A stretch of DNA of 34,072 nt, from the NCBI RefSeq assembly GCF_900129805.1, contig NZ_FQWY01000023.1, positions 1-34,072 on the forward strand. The letters are read 5' to 3'. The position numbers were made by a program, and so were the translations under genes. The notes under the pieces are model-generated. The model saw only the letters and a program-made list of their open reading frames with translations. It ran no database searches and was not told the DNA's origin. The first letter of the stretch is position 1; each line of letters starts with the position of its first letter. The DNA is from Thermosyntropha lipolytica DSM 11003 (GTDB lineage Bacteria; Bacillota; Syntrophomonadia; Syntrophomonadales; Syntrophomonadaceae). Shown one piece after another: positions 16,090 to 24,833 of this stretch.

Positions 16090-19000
16090 TTATCCTGCCC
16101 GGCTCTCTATATCATTCATACTCAAAGTTAAAACCGAAGAAACTCCTTTTTCCGGCATAGTTATTCCATAAACAATTTCTCCTGCTTCCATCATAGCCTG
16201 CCGGTGGCTGATAATAATAAACTGTACTTCTTCCGCCATCTTCCTTATAAAACGGGCAAAACGCGTAAGGTTAGTCTCATCCAGTGCAGCATCAATCTCA
16301 TCCAGCAAACAGAAAGGAACAGGTTTTAACCTCAAAAGAGCAAAGATAAAGGCAATACAGGTAAGAGCTCTTTCCCCTCCCGAAAGCAGGCTTAAAGCCT
16401 GGGTTTTTTTGCCTGGCATCTTTACTTCGATTTCTACCCCTGCACTCAGTTTATCTTCAGCATTTTCCAGCCGTAAAACGGCATCTCCTCCCCCAAAAAT
16501 TTCTGTAAAAGTCTTTTTAAAGCTTTTATTAGCCTGATCCAAAAAGCTTATAAACTCCCTGTGCATCAGCTCTTCCGTTTCTTTTAGAAGCTTTTCCAGG
16601 GCTTCTTTTCCCCTGTTTAAATCATCATACTGCTCTTGCATAAAGTCGAAGCGGTTTTTTAACTCCTGATACGCATTTATAGCTTCCACATCTACCGTTC
16701 CCATATCTTCTATCCGGCTTTTTAAGCTTTCCATCCTCTGCCGGTATTCGCTGTTTTCCCGGGAAGTATGTATTTCCCCTATTTCTGAGGGCACCGGCTT
16801 TTTAAAATCTTCCACAAAACGGGCTTTAGCCGCTTCAAGCTCCGTCTCCAGCCGGGCTTTAGCTATTTCCAGATTTTTGAGTTCTTTCTCCAGCCGGTTA
16901 ATATCCTCCCGCAAAGGGTTCATCAACATCTTTAACTCTTCAATATTTCTCCTCGTTTCTTCTTCCCGGGCCCGTTCCTTAGCCAGGTTCTGATTAACCT
17001 GAGAAAGCTTAACAAGCCTGTCCTTCAGTTTTCTTTGGGCCTCTTCATAAACCTTCTCTTCCTGCTTAATCTCCTCCGCAATCCTTTCCTCAAGCTTTAC
17101 CGCCTCAGCCAGCGACTTTCGGTAAGAATCTTCCACCCTTTTGAACTGCTCCAGATTATGTTTTAACTGGGCACATTCTTTAGCTTTCATTTCTATCTGT
17201 TCCTGATAAGCCTTAAGCCTTTCTTTATATACGCCCCAGTCCCGCTTCTTTTCCTCCAGGCTTATCTTCAAAGCTTCCAGTTCTTTTTCCCTTTCTTCAC
17301 TTAAAAATTCCTTTTCTTTATGCTCACAATAAAGCCCTTGCATCTCCTCTTCCAGTCGTTTAATCTCCTCTGTCATCAGGGCTTCTTCCTGTAAGATAGC
17401 ATTTTTCTCTTTTTCCAGCCAGGATTTTTTTCCCTCGGCCTCCTCCAGATTCTTAATAAGCATGTCCAGGGTGAAACTGACTTCGGCAAGGGTTTTCTTT
17501 TTATCCTCTATAACTTCATCGATTTTTCTAAGCTCTCCTTTTACCCTTTCCAGAGCCTCTCCGGCACGAAAAATTTCCCTTTCCAGCTTTTCCTTCTCCG
17601 CTTTAAGCTTATTTTCTTCACTCCTATACTGGATAGGGGTTTTCCCTCCTTCCTTCCTGCTCCCGCCGGTCATGGCCCCACTCCCATTTATAACTTCTCC
17701 TTCTAGACTTACTATGCGCAGAGGATAATCCAGACTGCGGAATAAAGCTACCCCTGTTTTTATATCCCTCACCACCACGACTCGTCCTAATAGATATTCC
17801 ACCGCTTGCGCATAAAAGGGGTCATATTTTACCAGCTGGGAAGCTATCCCTAAAACCCCATCTTTTCCCGTTATTTTTTTGGCCACTTCATCAGGTATCC
17901 TTCCTGCCTTAAGCATATCTAAAGGAAGAAAAGTTACCCTTCCGGCATTATTCCTTTTTAAAAAGTCAATAGCTTTTTCCGCATTAACTGCCTTATCTAC
18001 GACTACATTCTCCTGCCCTTTACCCAAAGCTTCCTCCACTGCCGTTTCCAGGCCAGCGGGAATGGTAATAAGCTCCCCTAATATCCCCAGTATGCCAGAT
18101 AGGCTTTCTTTATTCTGCATTATAAACCTTACCCCGGAAGAATAGCCGGTAAAATTACGGCGTATATTTTCCAGGTGTATAATCTTCTGTACGGTCTCAC
18201 TTTGTTTGCGGTTTAGAGTATCCAGATAGCCTGCTGTCCTCTCCACTTCCTTTAGGAGCCATCCCCTCTTCTCCTCCAGCTCAGCAAGTTCAGTCTCCAG
18301 CTGTAAAATCAGCTTCTCATCCTTTGCCTTTTTCGCATTTAAAAAGTTAATCTCTTCCTTCTGTTTTTGCCAGCGTTCTTCTATTTCCTCCTGGCGTACA
18401 GCCATCCTTTCCCGTTTTTCCTTAAGCTTTTTCAGCCTTTCTTCTCCCGATCGCAACCGGTTCTTAATTCCAGCTGCCTCTTCAGCAGCTTTAAAAACTA
18501 GTTCTTTTCTCTTTTCAAAATCCCTGTGCTCCTCTTCTATTTCGCCTTCCAATTCCTTAAGTTTACTTGTCAACCCGGCAAAAAGACATTTTTTCTCCTC
18601 ATACTCCTTCTCGGCCTCTTCATAATCCCGTTCCAGTTTGGCCAGTTCTTTTTCTATGCCCTGAAGCATATCTTTATATTTAACCTGATCCTTTCTAGCC
18701 GCTCTAATCCTTTCCTCCTTATTTTTTATCTTCTCCCCGCTTAAATTAATAAGGTTTTGCAGCTCATTTATCTCGTTTTCCAGACCATGTTTTTCTTCCC
18801 TGTACTTTTCCAGGTATTCCCTCTGCTTAAAAAGCAGTTTTTCTTCTTCCCCCCACCTTTTTTCCCTATCCTTGAGTTCTGCCAGCAGCAGAGTTAATTT
18901 TTCATTTTTTTCCTCCCAGCGCTTTTCCTGTTCCGACAGATGATCAGTAAGCTTTTTTATTTCGAAAAGGCTTACTTTATATTGCAAATCCTTAAACTCT

Positions 19001-19659
19001 TCCCTGAGCCGCAGATAGAGCTCAGCTTTTTCCGCCTTCTTATGCAGCTCATCCCTTTGCTTTTTAAGTTCTCCCAGGATATCTCCAATCCTTACCAGAT
19101 CGCTGCTGGTACTTGCAATCCTGGCCTTTACCTCATCCCTCTGCTGACGATACTTTATAATCCCGGAAGCTTCTTCTAAAATGAGCCTTCTATCCATAGG
19201 AGCCCCATTCAAAACCTCTTCCAGTTCACCCTGTCCTATTATAGAATAACCGCATTTGCCCAGCCCGGTACCGGTAAAAACTTTATTTATATCCTTAAGC
19301 CGCACGCGTGCTTTATTAAGATAAAACTCGCTTTCCCCGGAACGAAAAATCTTGCGTCCTACCGCTACTTCACTATAATCCAGAGGCAAAAGGCCATCAG
19401 CATTATCTAGCACAATTTCCACACTGGCCATGCTCAAAGCCCGAAATTTGTCGGTACCGTTAAAAATCACATCTTCACTCTTTTGTCCCCTTAATTCCCG
19501 TATGTTATTCTCACCCAGCACCCAGCGTACAGCATCTACCAGGTTGCTTTTTCCACAGCCGTTTGGCCCTACTACCACATTAATGCCAGGCTTGAAGATT
19601 ATTTCCGTATGCTCGGCAAAAGACTTAAAACCTTTCATCTCTATCTTTTTTAAATACAC
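16090..19659 (-). CDS. smc: Chromosome partition protein SMC
   Basis: A 1189-residue structural-maintenance-of-chromosomes ATPase that works with ScpA/ScpB in chromosome condensation and segregation. Walker A GPNGCGKS lies at 31-38. Two long coiled-coil arms rich in Glu/Lys/Leu (about 170-500 and 665-1020) flank a hinge at about 515-640 (GILGELITIPAGLETAVEEAL, then DVVVRDIK-like elements). The C-terminal head carries the signature LSGGERALT and the Walker B segment CLLDEIDAALDETN near 1110-1140. The start is a GTG at 19659 with AGGAGG upstream. Full length for the family. It follows birA by 19 bp and precedes ftsY by 23. Confidence 0.97.
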   Translation of the reverse strand: MYLKKIEMKGFKSFAEHTEIIFKPGINVVVGPNGCGKSNLVDAVRWVLGENNIRELRGQKSEDVIFNGTDKFRALSMASVEIVLDNADGLLPLDYSEVAVGRKIFRSGESEFYLNKARVRLKDINKVFTGTGLGKCGYSIIGQGELEEVLNGAPMDRRLILEEASGIIKYRQQRDEVKARIASTSSDLVRIGDILGELKKQRDELHKKAEKAELYLRLREEFKDLQYKVSLFEIKKLTDHLSEQEKRWEEKNEKLTLLLAELKDREKRWGEEEKLLFKQREYLEKYREEKHGLENEINELQNLINLSGEKIKNKEERIRAARKDQVKYKDMLQGIEKELAKLERDYEEAEKEYEEKKCLFAGLTSKLKELEGEIEEEHRDFEKRKELVFKAAEEAAGIKNRLRSGEERLKKLKEKRERMAVRQEEIEERWQKQKEEINFLNAKKAKDEKLILQLETELAELEEKRGWLLKEVERTAGYLDTLNRKQSETVQKIIHLENIRRNFTGYSSGVRFIMQNKESLSGILGILGELITIPAGLETAVEEALGKGQENVVVDKAVNAEKAIDFLKRNNAGRVTFLPLDMLKAGRIPDEVAKKITGKDGVLGIASQLVKYDPFYAQAVEYLLGRVVVVRDIKTGVALFRSLDYPLRIVSLEGEVINGSGAMTGGSRKEGGKTPIQYRSEENKLKAEKEKLEREIFRAGEALERVKGELRKIDEVIEDKKKTLAEVSFTLDMLIKNLEEAEGKKSWLEKEKNAILQEEALMTEEIKRLEEEMQGLYCEHKEKEFLSEEREKELEALKISLEEKKRDWGVYKERLKAYQEQIEMKAKECAQLKHNLEQFKRVEDSYRKSLAEAVKLEERIAEEIKQEEKVYEEAQRKLKDRLVKLSQVNQNLAKERAREEETRRNIEELKMLMNPLREDINRLEKELKNLEIAKARLETELEAAKARFVEDFKKPVPSEIGEIHTSRENSEYRQRMESLKSRIEDMGTVDVEAINAYQELKNRFDFMQEQYDDLNRGKEALEKLLKETEELMHREFISFLDQANKSFKKTFTEIFGGGDAVLRLENAEDKLSAGVEIEVKMPGKKTQALSLLSGGERALTCIAFIFALLRLKPVPFCLLDEIDAALDETNLTRFARFIRKMAEEVQFIIISHRQAMMEAGEIVYGITMPEKGVSSVLTLSMNDIESRAG

Positions 19660-19678
19660 CTCTTATCCTCCTAAACCC

Positions 19679-20647
19679 CTATATAATGCTTACATCACCC
19701 GTACTTATCCTTATAATCTCCTTTCCCGTGTTTATAACCATATTACCCATAAAATCTATATCTTCATTTATCCCTTCAATATACCCCTCGCCTCTTTTGA
19801 CCCTGACCTTCCTGCCTAAATGCATACAGCAGGCTTTAAATTCTTCCCTTATGGGAGAAAAACCCCTTTCCCGAAACAAATTATAATAATCATCCATACT
19901 TTTAAGTACACCTGTCAAAACTTTGTTTATATCCACTTTTCTCCCGGCTTCTATATATAAAGAAGTAGCTGCATCCCTTATCTCCCCGGCTAAATCCTCC
20001 CTGGCCACATTTACATTTATCCCTACCCCTGCCACCAGATAATGAGCCCTATCCATCTCACCGCTCAATTCCAGCAGTATGCCCGCCAGTTTGCGTCCTT
20101 TAACATAAACATCATTAGGCCACTTAATCTGGCAACCGCCGGGAAGAAAAGTATCCAGGCTCTTTGCTACCGCCCGGGCAAAAACCAGGGACAAAAGTGC
20201 CAGCTCGCTTACTGCCAGCTCAGGAGATAAAACTACAGAAAACCAGAGGCCTCCCGCAGGAGATTCCCATTTCCTCCCCATGCGGCCCCGACCTGCTGTT
20301 TGCCGGCCTGCTACTATAACCGTGCCTTCTTCCACCTTGCAACCGGCATTAATCCTCCGTTTGGCCTCTTCATTGGTAGAATCAAGCTGGGAATAATAGA
20401 TAATATCCCTCCCTAGAAGACATCCTCTAAGCTCAGCCTTTACCACTCCGGGAATTATCATTTCCTTTCCATTACGCAAAAGGTATCCTTTGCGGCTTAC
20501 CGCTTCAATAAGGTAACCTTCTTCCTTTAAAGCTTCTATATTTTTCCATACCGCCACCCGGGTTATCCCTAATTTATCTGCCAGTTCCTGTCCGGAAACA
20601 TATTCTCCCTGCCGCCAGTAAAGCTGGGATAAAATCTCATCACGCAT
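19679..20647 (-). CDS. birA: Biotin--[acetyl-CoA-carboxylase] ligase and biotin repressor BirA
   Basis: A 322-residue bifunctional BirA. An N-terminal winged helix (1-60, with ELADKLGITRVAVWKNIEAL) implies DNA binding at biotin operators. The ligase domain contains GRQTAGRGRMGRKW at 114-127, KWPNDV at 175-180 and the catalytic Lys region GRKLAGIL (K186). The C-terminal SH3-like domain is at about 270-320. It adenylates biotin and transfers it to biotin carboxyl carrier proteins. The ATG at 20647 has GAGGAGAAGG upstream. It is the first gene after a terminator and likely heads the birA-smc-ftsY-mtn-mobB transcript; no clear promoter was identified in the 106 bp before it. Confidence 0.94.
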   Translation of the reverse strand: MRDEILSQLYWRQGEYVSGQELADKLGITRVAVWKNIEALKEEGYLIEAVSRKGYLLRNGKEMIIPGVVKAELRGCLLGRDIIYYSQLDSTNEEAKRRINAGCKVEEGTVIVAGRQTAGRGRMGRKWESPAGGLWFSVVLSPELAVSELALLSLVFARAVAKSLDTFLPGGCQIKWPNDVYVKGRKLAGILLELSGEMDRAHYLVAGVGINVNVAREDLAGEIRDAATSLYIEAGRKVDINKVLTGVLKSMDDYYNLFRERGFSPIREEFKACCMHLGRKVRVKRGEGYIEGINEDIDFMGNMVINTGKEIIRISTGDVSII

Positions 20648-20753
20648 AGCCTTCTCCTCACTCTAGACTTTGGCCTGTACCTTTCTCTTGATTTATTTGA
20701 CAAAAGCATAAATTTCCCTTTTTTAAAAAAGCGACGTCTTTCTATTTTTACCC

Positions 20754-20789
20754 ATAAAAAAAGGCTAAAGTCTTCGCTGCTTTAGCCTT
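20754..20789 (-). terminator. Rho-independent terminator of the yceD-to-radical-SAM run
   Basis: A 10-bp perfect stem, AAGGCTAAAG paired with CTTTAGCCTT, with a 9-base loop (20761-20789), followed on the minus strand by a T7 tract. The radical SAM stop codon at 20782-20784 lies within the stem. This is a strong intrinsic terminator separating that run from birA-smc-ftsY. Confidence 0.92.
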
Positions 20790-21873
20790 TTTCTACAAAA
20801 ACAGGCAGCCTTTTTAGAAAATCTTCCCTTTCCCAGACCTTATACAGTTTTTCTCCCTGTCCTATACCTAAAGCTCCTTCATTTAACCCGGAATAAGCCT
20901 TCACTTTGACCGCGCGAAAGCCGTATTTGGCTTTAAGATATCTTATATTTTTCTTCTGGTTGCCTGTCATTTTCGAAACATCGCGCGGATGCACAAAAAA
21001 GGTTATCTCCTCTTCTTTTTGTAAATCCGGAGTAGCAGCCAAAAGCAATTCGCTCTGCCTTAAAAAAACTTCCCCTTTTACCAGTTCACCGAAAGCGGGA
21101 TGAAAGGGGCCGGCTACTACTACCCCTTCGGAACGGAGTTCTTCGCTAGGCTGCAGTCCCATGCGTATAACGGGAATAGCCTGAGAGGCAAAGAGGAGAA
21201 ACATATCAGTTGCCGTCTTTACCGCTTCTTCCAGACTCCAGGGTTTATATTCTCCCTTTACAAACATCTCTTCCAGAGCCGTCCCTGATATAACCAGGGT
21301 AGGATAAATCCGCACCATATCTGGTTTAAGACTGGCTGCCAGATGGGCTGACTCAAGAGAGCGCAAATGGCTATCAGCAGGCAAGCCTACCATAAGCTGA
21401 ATCCCCAGCATAAACCCATGTCCCTTTATAAGATGGCAAGCTTTAAAAACATCACCGGCTCTATATCCCCTGTGTGACGCTTTTAAAACTTCATCATGCA
21501 AAGACTGCACTCCCAGTTCGATAACCTTAACCTGCCAAGATTTTAAAAAAAGCAAAATCTCCTCATCAATATAATCAGGACGGGTAGAAATCCTTATTCC
21601 TGTTATCCTGCCCGCCTCTATATAAGGAAAAACCTGACGTAAATAGGCTTCCTGCCTTTCCCGCCTGATAGCGGTAAAATTCCCGCCAAAAAACGCAACT
21701 TCTACTTCAGCCTCTTCGGGAATAGTAGCCAGATGTTCCTCAATTATATCCTTTATATCCTTTACCTCCGGCACCCCTTGAGGTGAAGCAATCTTTTTCT
21801 GATCGCAAAATATGCAGTTAAAAGGGCACCCTAAATGAGGTATAAAAATCGGTATATTAAAATGTTTTCCCAA
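20782..21873 (-). CDS. Radical SAM protein, Elp3/HemN-like
   Basis: A radical SAM enzyme of about 363 residues. The cluster motif CPFNCIFC (C16, C20, C23 by the chosen start) follows PIFIPHLG near the N-terminus. EVAFFGGNFTAI, GIRISTRPDYID and VIELGVQSLHDEVLKASHRG are typical of the Elp3/HemN-like branch. The substrate is unknown. The start is probably the TTG at 21873, directly after the rnc stop (TAG-A-TTG) and seven bases after AAGGGG; a TTG at 21891 would add six residues and overlap rnc by 17 bp. In many Clostridia a homologue lies beside rnc and smc, hinting at a role in tRNA or RNA modification, but that is association only. Confidence 0.87.
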   Translation of the reverse strand: MGKHFNIPIFIPHLGCPFNCIFCDQKKIASPQGVPEVKDIKDIIEEHLATIPEEAEVEVAFFGGNFTAIRRERQEAYLRQVFPYIEAGRITGIRISTRPDYIDEEILLFLKSWQVKVIELGVQSLHDEVLKASHRGYRAGDVFKACHLIKGHGFMLGIQLMVGLPADSHLRSLESAHLAASLKPDMVRIYPTLVISGTALEEMFVKGEYKPWSLEEAVKTATDMFLLFASQAIPVIRMGLQPSEELRSEGVVVAGPFHPAFGELVKGEVFLRQSELLLAATPDLQKEEEITFFVHPRDVSKMTGNQKKNIRYLKAKYGFRAVKVKAYSGLNEGALGIGQGEKLYKVWEREDFLKRLPVFVEKG

Positions 21874-21874
21874 T

Positions 21875-22591
21875 CTACTTCCCCTTCTCAACTTCGAATG
21901 GCAAAAGTCCTTCCTTTAACACCTTTTCCGCCGCATTCTGTTCTGCTTCTTTCTTGCTCTTACCCTCACCGGTAGCTATAAGTTTCCCCTGAAAAAAAAC
22001 TCCCGCAACAAAATTTTTGCAGTGTGCAGGTCCAGTCTCCTTGATAATGCTGTAGCTTACATTTTCACTGCTTTTGGCCTGCACCATTTCCTGCAGCCTG
22101 GACTTGTAATCACAATAATCCCCCTGGGCGCTCTCGGCGATATAATCTTTAAGATGCAGCAGAATAAAGTCCCGGGCCTTTTCATAACCTTGATCCAGGT
22201 ATATAGCACCGATAACTGCTTCTACTGCATCAGCCAGAATAGATTTCCGCTTGCGGCCGCCCGACTTTTCCTCTCCTTTGCCTAAGAGAAGATAATCTCC
22301 TAAATTTATCTTTTGCGCCACTTTTACCAGGGACTTTTCACACACTACTTTGGCCCTTATCCTGGTAAGATCCCCTTCCGGCTTATCCGGATAATTATTG
22401 TAGAGATATTCAGCCACAATAAAATTAAGTACCGCATCACCTAAAAACTCCAGCCGCTGATTATTAAAAAGGCTGTTTTTTTCCTGAGCATAGGAAGGGT
22501 GGGTAAGCGCCATCCGTATTAGTTCAGGATTCTTAAACCAGAGGTCATTATCCTGTAAAAAGCGGACCGCATTTTCCAAATCATTAGGCAT
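21875..22591 (-). CDS. rnc: Ribonuclease III
   Basis: A 238-residue dsRNA endonuclease that processes rRNA precursors and structured RNAs. The signature RLEFLGDAV lies at 46-54; the metal-binding acidic residues are E48, D52, D121 and E124 (DAVEAVIGAIYLDQG). A C-terminal double-stranded RNA-binding domain occupies about 160-230 (YKSRLQEMVQ, then GEGKSKKEAEQNAAEKVL). The ATG at 22591 overlaps the end of acpP by 8 bp, indicating coupling. Length and position beside acpP are standard for Firmicutes. Confidence 0.96.
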   Translation of the reverse strand: MPNDLENAVRFLQDNDLWFKNPELIRMALTHPSYAQEKNSLFNNQRLEFLGDAVLNFIVAEYLYNNYPDKPEGDLTRIRAKVVCEKSLVKVAQKINLGDYLLLGKGEEKSGGRKRKSILADAVEAVIGAIYLDQGYEKARDFILLHLKDYIAESAQGDYCDYKSRLQEMVQAKSSENVSYSIIKETGPAHCKNFVAGVFFQGKLIATGEGKSKKEAEQNAAEKVLKEGLLPFEVEKGK

Positions 22592-22832
22592 TTTTCACCT
22601 GCATAAGATATTCATAGAGAGCACTTACCAGAGAGCCCATCGTGGGATAGTTTTCTAAATCTTCTTCCGGAAATTCCACATCATATATATCTTCCAGAGC
22701 CATTATCATCTCAACAATATCAATAGAATCAGCATTGATCTCTTCAAAAGTAGTCTCCATCTGAATAAGGTCTTCCTCAATACCTAACTGTTCGGCCAAA
22801 AACCTTCTTGCCTGGACAAAAAATTCTTCCAT
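22584..22832 (-). CDS. acpP: Acyl carrier protein
   Basis: An 82-residue acidic acyl carrier protein. The phosphopantetheine serine is S36 in NADSIDIVE, followed by helix II/III segments MALEDIYDVEF and PEEDLENYPTMGSLVSAL. It carries growing acyl chains and is a partner of PlsX, its upstream neighbour. The usual fabD and fabG genes between plsX and acpP are absent. It overlaps rnc by 8 bp. The start at 22832 is preceded by an AGGGAGG-like stretch (GGAGGGAAAAAGCTT). Confidence 0.93.
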   Translation of the reverse strand: MEEFFVQARRFLAEQLGIEEDLIQMETTFEEINADSIDIVEMIMALEDIYDVEFPEEDLENYPTMGSLVSALYEYLMQVKNA

Positions 22833-22890
22833 AAGCTTTTTCCCTCCTGTCTTTTCCTTTCGCTAAAAATAACCCACCTGCTTCTTGGGC

Positions 22891-23853
22891 CTAATTTTCT
22901 TTCATCTGTGCCAGCATGGCCGCCTGTTTCCTTACTATATCTTTTTCCACACAATCCCGGGCCACGCACAAACCATTATACACCGCTTCGCGCTTCGAAC
23001 TTCCATGGCACACAATGCTTACTCCATTTATCCCTAAAAGCGGAGCTCCTCCTATTTTAGTATAGTCCATTTTACTGAAGAAGGAAGGTAGTTTCCCTAA
23101 CTCCCGGGCTACATTGCGAGCAATGAATAGCGAAACCCCTTCAATAGTTTTCAGAACTATATTGCCGGTAAAGCCATCACACACAATTACATCGGCTTTG
23201 CCGTCAAAAATATACCTGCCTTCTATGTTGCCGATAAAATTTATTTCCCCGGCTTCTTTTAAAAGATTATAAGCCTCCACATAGAGATGGCTGCCTTTAG
23301 TTTCTTCTTCTCCATTATTGAGAAGAGCTATACGGGGATTATCTATGTTCATAACCGCCGAAGCATAGACCTTGCCCAGCAGGGCAAACTGCAAGAGCTG
23401 ACGGGGGCGACAATCAACATTAGCCCCTACATCAATCAAAAAAGTATAGCCATCATTCTGATTAGGAACAGGAGTAATAATAGGAGGGCGTTCAATATCT
23501 GCCATGCGTCCCAGGATAAATACAGCTGCTGCCATTTGCGCTCCTGTGCTGCCACAGGATACTACCGCATCCGCCTTCCCTTCGCGCACCAGTTTAGTAG
23601 CTATTACTATCGAGGCATCCTTTTTCTTGCGCAAAGCTGCAACTGGAGACTCATCCATCCCTATTACTTCGGAAGCATTAACTATCTCCAAAAGATCGCC
23701 CTTATAGTTATATTTTGCCAGTTCTTCCTTTATAACCTCTTCGCGTCCTACCAGAATAAGCTTTAACTTTTCTCTCTCTACAAAATCAACGGCTCCTGCA
23801 ATTATTTCCTGCGGTGCATAATCGCCCCCCATAACATCAAGAGCAATCCTCAT
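22891..23853 (-). CDS. plsX: Phosphate acyltransferase PlsX
   Basis: A 320-residue peripheral membrane enzyme converting acyl-ACP and phosphate to acyl-phosphate for phospholipid synthesis. Family marks are RIALDVMGGDYAP at the N-terminus, ASEVIGMDESPVAALRKKKDAS at about 80-101, VSCGSTGAQMAAA near 120-132 and GNIVLKTIEG in the C-terminal half. The ATG at 23853 has AAGGAGG upstream. It lies between rpmF (separated by a hairpin) and acpP (58-bp gap). In Bacillus this operon is controlled by FapR; no FapR gene or recognisable FapR box is seen here. Confidence 0.95.
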   Translation of the reverse strand: MRIALDVMGGDYAPQEIIAGAVDFVEREKLKLILVGREEVIKEELAKYNYKGDLLEIVNASEVIGMDESPVAALRKKKDASIVIATKLVREGKADAVVSCGSTGAQMAAAVFILGRMADIERPPIITPVPNQNDGYTFLIDVGANVDCRPRQLLQFALLGKVYASAVMNIDNPRIALLNNGEEETKGSHLYVEAYNLLKEAGEINFIGNIEGRYIFDGKADVIVCDGFTGNIVLKTIEGVSLFIARNVARELGKLPSFFSKMDYTKIGGAPLLGINGVSIVCHGSSKREAVYNGLCVARDCVEKDIVRKQAAMLAQMKEN

Positions 23854-23866
23854 CTCATATCCTCCT

Positions 23867-23919
23867 TAAAAACAAAAAGTAAGCTTTAAGTCTTTTAACA
23901 AGACTTTAACTTACTTTTT
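23867..23919 (-). terminator. Long hairpin between rpmF and plsX
   Basis: The outer 10-bp stem is AAAAAGTAAG (23874-23883) paired with CTTACTTTTT (23910-23919); after an internal mismatch a 7-bp inner stem (AAGTCTT with AAGACTT) continues to a short loop. A T-rich run follows on the minus strand, and the plsX ribosome site comes directly after. It is probably a terminator or attenuator between the ribosomal-protein pair and plsX. Confidence 0.75.
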
Positions 23920-23946
23920 GGTTAAAATGCAATATATTTACACCAA

Positions 23947-24117
23947 TTACATAACATTTTTCCCTTTGTAATACCCACAATTCAAGCAAGCCCGATGAGG
24001 CAGCTTGTATTCATGGCACTGAGGGCATTCTGCCAGAACCGGCTTTTCTATCTTCAACCATTCAGAACGCCTCTTGTTTTTACGGGAATGTGACTGTCTC
24101 CTTTTTGGTACACCCAC
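23947..24117 (-). CDS. rpmF: 50S ribosomal protein L32
   Basis: A 56-residue ribosomal protein found by reading the gap between yceD and plsX. It starts MGVPKRRQSHSRKNKRRS and carries two CxxC pairs (C31-C34 in CPQC and C44-C47 in CLNC), the zinc-ribbon type of L32. The start is a GTG at 24117, eight bases after AAGGAGG that overlaps the yceD stop region. The yceD-rpmF-plsX order is conserved in most bacteria. The zinc-binding form contrasts with C-minus paralogues used in zinc starvation. Confidence 0.95.
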   Translation of the reverse strand: MGVPKRRQSHSRKNKRRSEWLKIEKPVLAECPQCHEYKLPHRACLNCGYYKGKNVM

Positions 24118-24120
24118 GGA

Positions 24121-24636
24121 TTAAACCTCCTTCCCTGTTTTTAATTGTTTAAGTTTTTCCCAGCGTGGATCAATCTCCTTTTCACTGCACCTGCAGCTTT
24201 CCAGATTAAGATTGGCTCCACAGCCTGCACACAAGCCCTGACAGTTTTCATCACACAAAGGCTGCATCGGTAATGAAAGCAGGATTTCTTCCTCCAGATA
24301 AGAAGTTATATCCAGTTCATCACCGCTTACAAAAACCACTTCTTCCTCGGTAAAATCATTCCGGTAAACCGTATCCGCTATATTAAAATTCAGCTCTATA
24401 TTTACCGGAAATATAAACTCTTCCAAACAGCGCGCACACTCAAAAACTACTCCCGTCCGCAAATCTCCTGCGGCCCAAAAAACTTTTCCCGTGCTCTCCA
24501 CATGCAGCTCTACATTCACCGGGCCGGAAAACCTTCCCCGAAAAGGAAGCAGTAATTCATCACTGAACCTGGCATTAAAGCTGTAATCCTCACTATCTAC
24601 CGTCTTTTGTTTCAATTCCTTAAGATTTATTTTCAT
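24121..24636 (-). CDS. yceD: DUF177/YceD family protein
   Basis: A 171-residue YceD (DUF177) protein, implicated in 23S rRNA accumulation in E. coli and plants. FECARCLEEF around the middle and CDENCQGLCAGCG-type cysteines near the C-terminus are characteristic. The ATG at 24636 is preferred over an in-frame GTG three codons upstream, because that GTG is part of the GGGGTG that would serve as ribosome site. It is immediately upstream of rpmF (3 bp) and preceded by a strong promoter. Confidence 0.92.
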   Translation of the reverse strand: MKINLKELKQKTVDSEDYSFNARFSDELLLPFRGRFSGPVNVELHVESTGKVFWAAGDLRTGVVFECARCLEEFIFPVNIELNFNIADTVYRNDFTEEEVVFVSGDELDITSYLEEEILLSLPMQPLCDENCQGLCAGCGANLNLESCRCSEKEIDPRWEKLKQLKTGKEV

Positions 24637-24665
24637 AATATGCACCCCATAAAAACACCAGAATA

Positions 24666-24695
24666 ATTATAGTCTTCCCACACCTTGATTGTCAA
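24666..24695 (-). promoter_or_regulatory. Sigma-A promoter of the yceD-rpmF run
   Basis: Consensus hexamers TTGACA (24690-24695) and TATAAT (24666-24671) on the minus strand are separated by 18 bases. The -10 lies about 30 bp before the yceD start codon. Both hexamers are perfect, making this the clearest promoter in the window; it fits high constitutive expression of a ribosomal protein transcript. Confidence 0.88.
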
Positions 24696-24773
24696 CCAAA
24701 GCACAAGGAATTATATAAATTAAAGGTCTTTATTTTAGGATAATAACAGAAAACAAATAAATATACAAATGAG

Positions 24774-24808
24774 GCAAAAAAATACAGGCAGGAAATATCT
24801 GCCTGTAT
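24774..24808 (-). terminator. Rho-independent terminator after ackA
   Basis: A 10-bp perfect stem, ATACAGGCAG (24782-24791) paired with CTGCCTGTAT (24799-24808), with a 7-base loop, followed on the minus strand by a run of T residues. It lies 25 bp beyond the ackA stop and ends the pta-ackA transcript. Confidence 0.93.
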
Positions 24809-24833
24809 CTTGATTATCTAAAATGATTTAGAA

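Noticed and set aside
16090-19659. Several plus-strand ORFs opposite smc
   Set aside because: They lack ribosome sites and recognisable proteins and are antisense shadows of a full-length coiled-coil gene.
23854-23946. FapR box upstream of plsX
   Set aside because: The palindrome there does not match the TTAGTACC-type FapR consensus and is better explained as a hairpin terminator.
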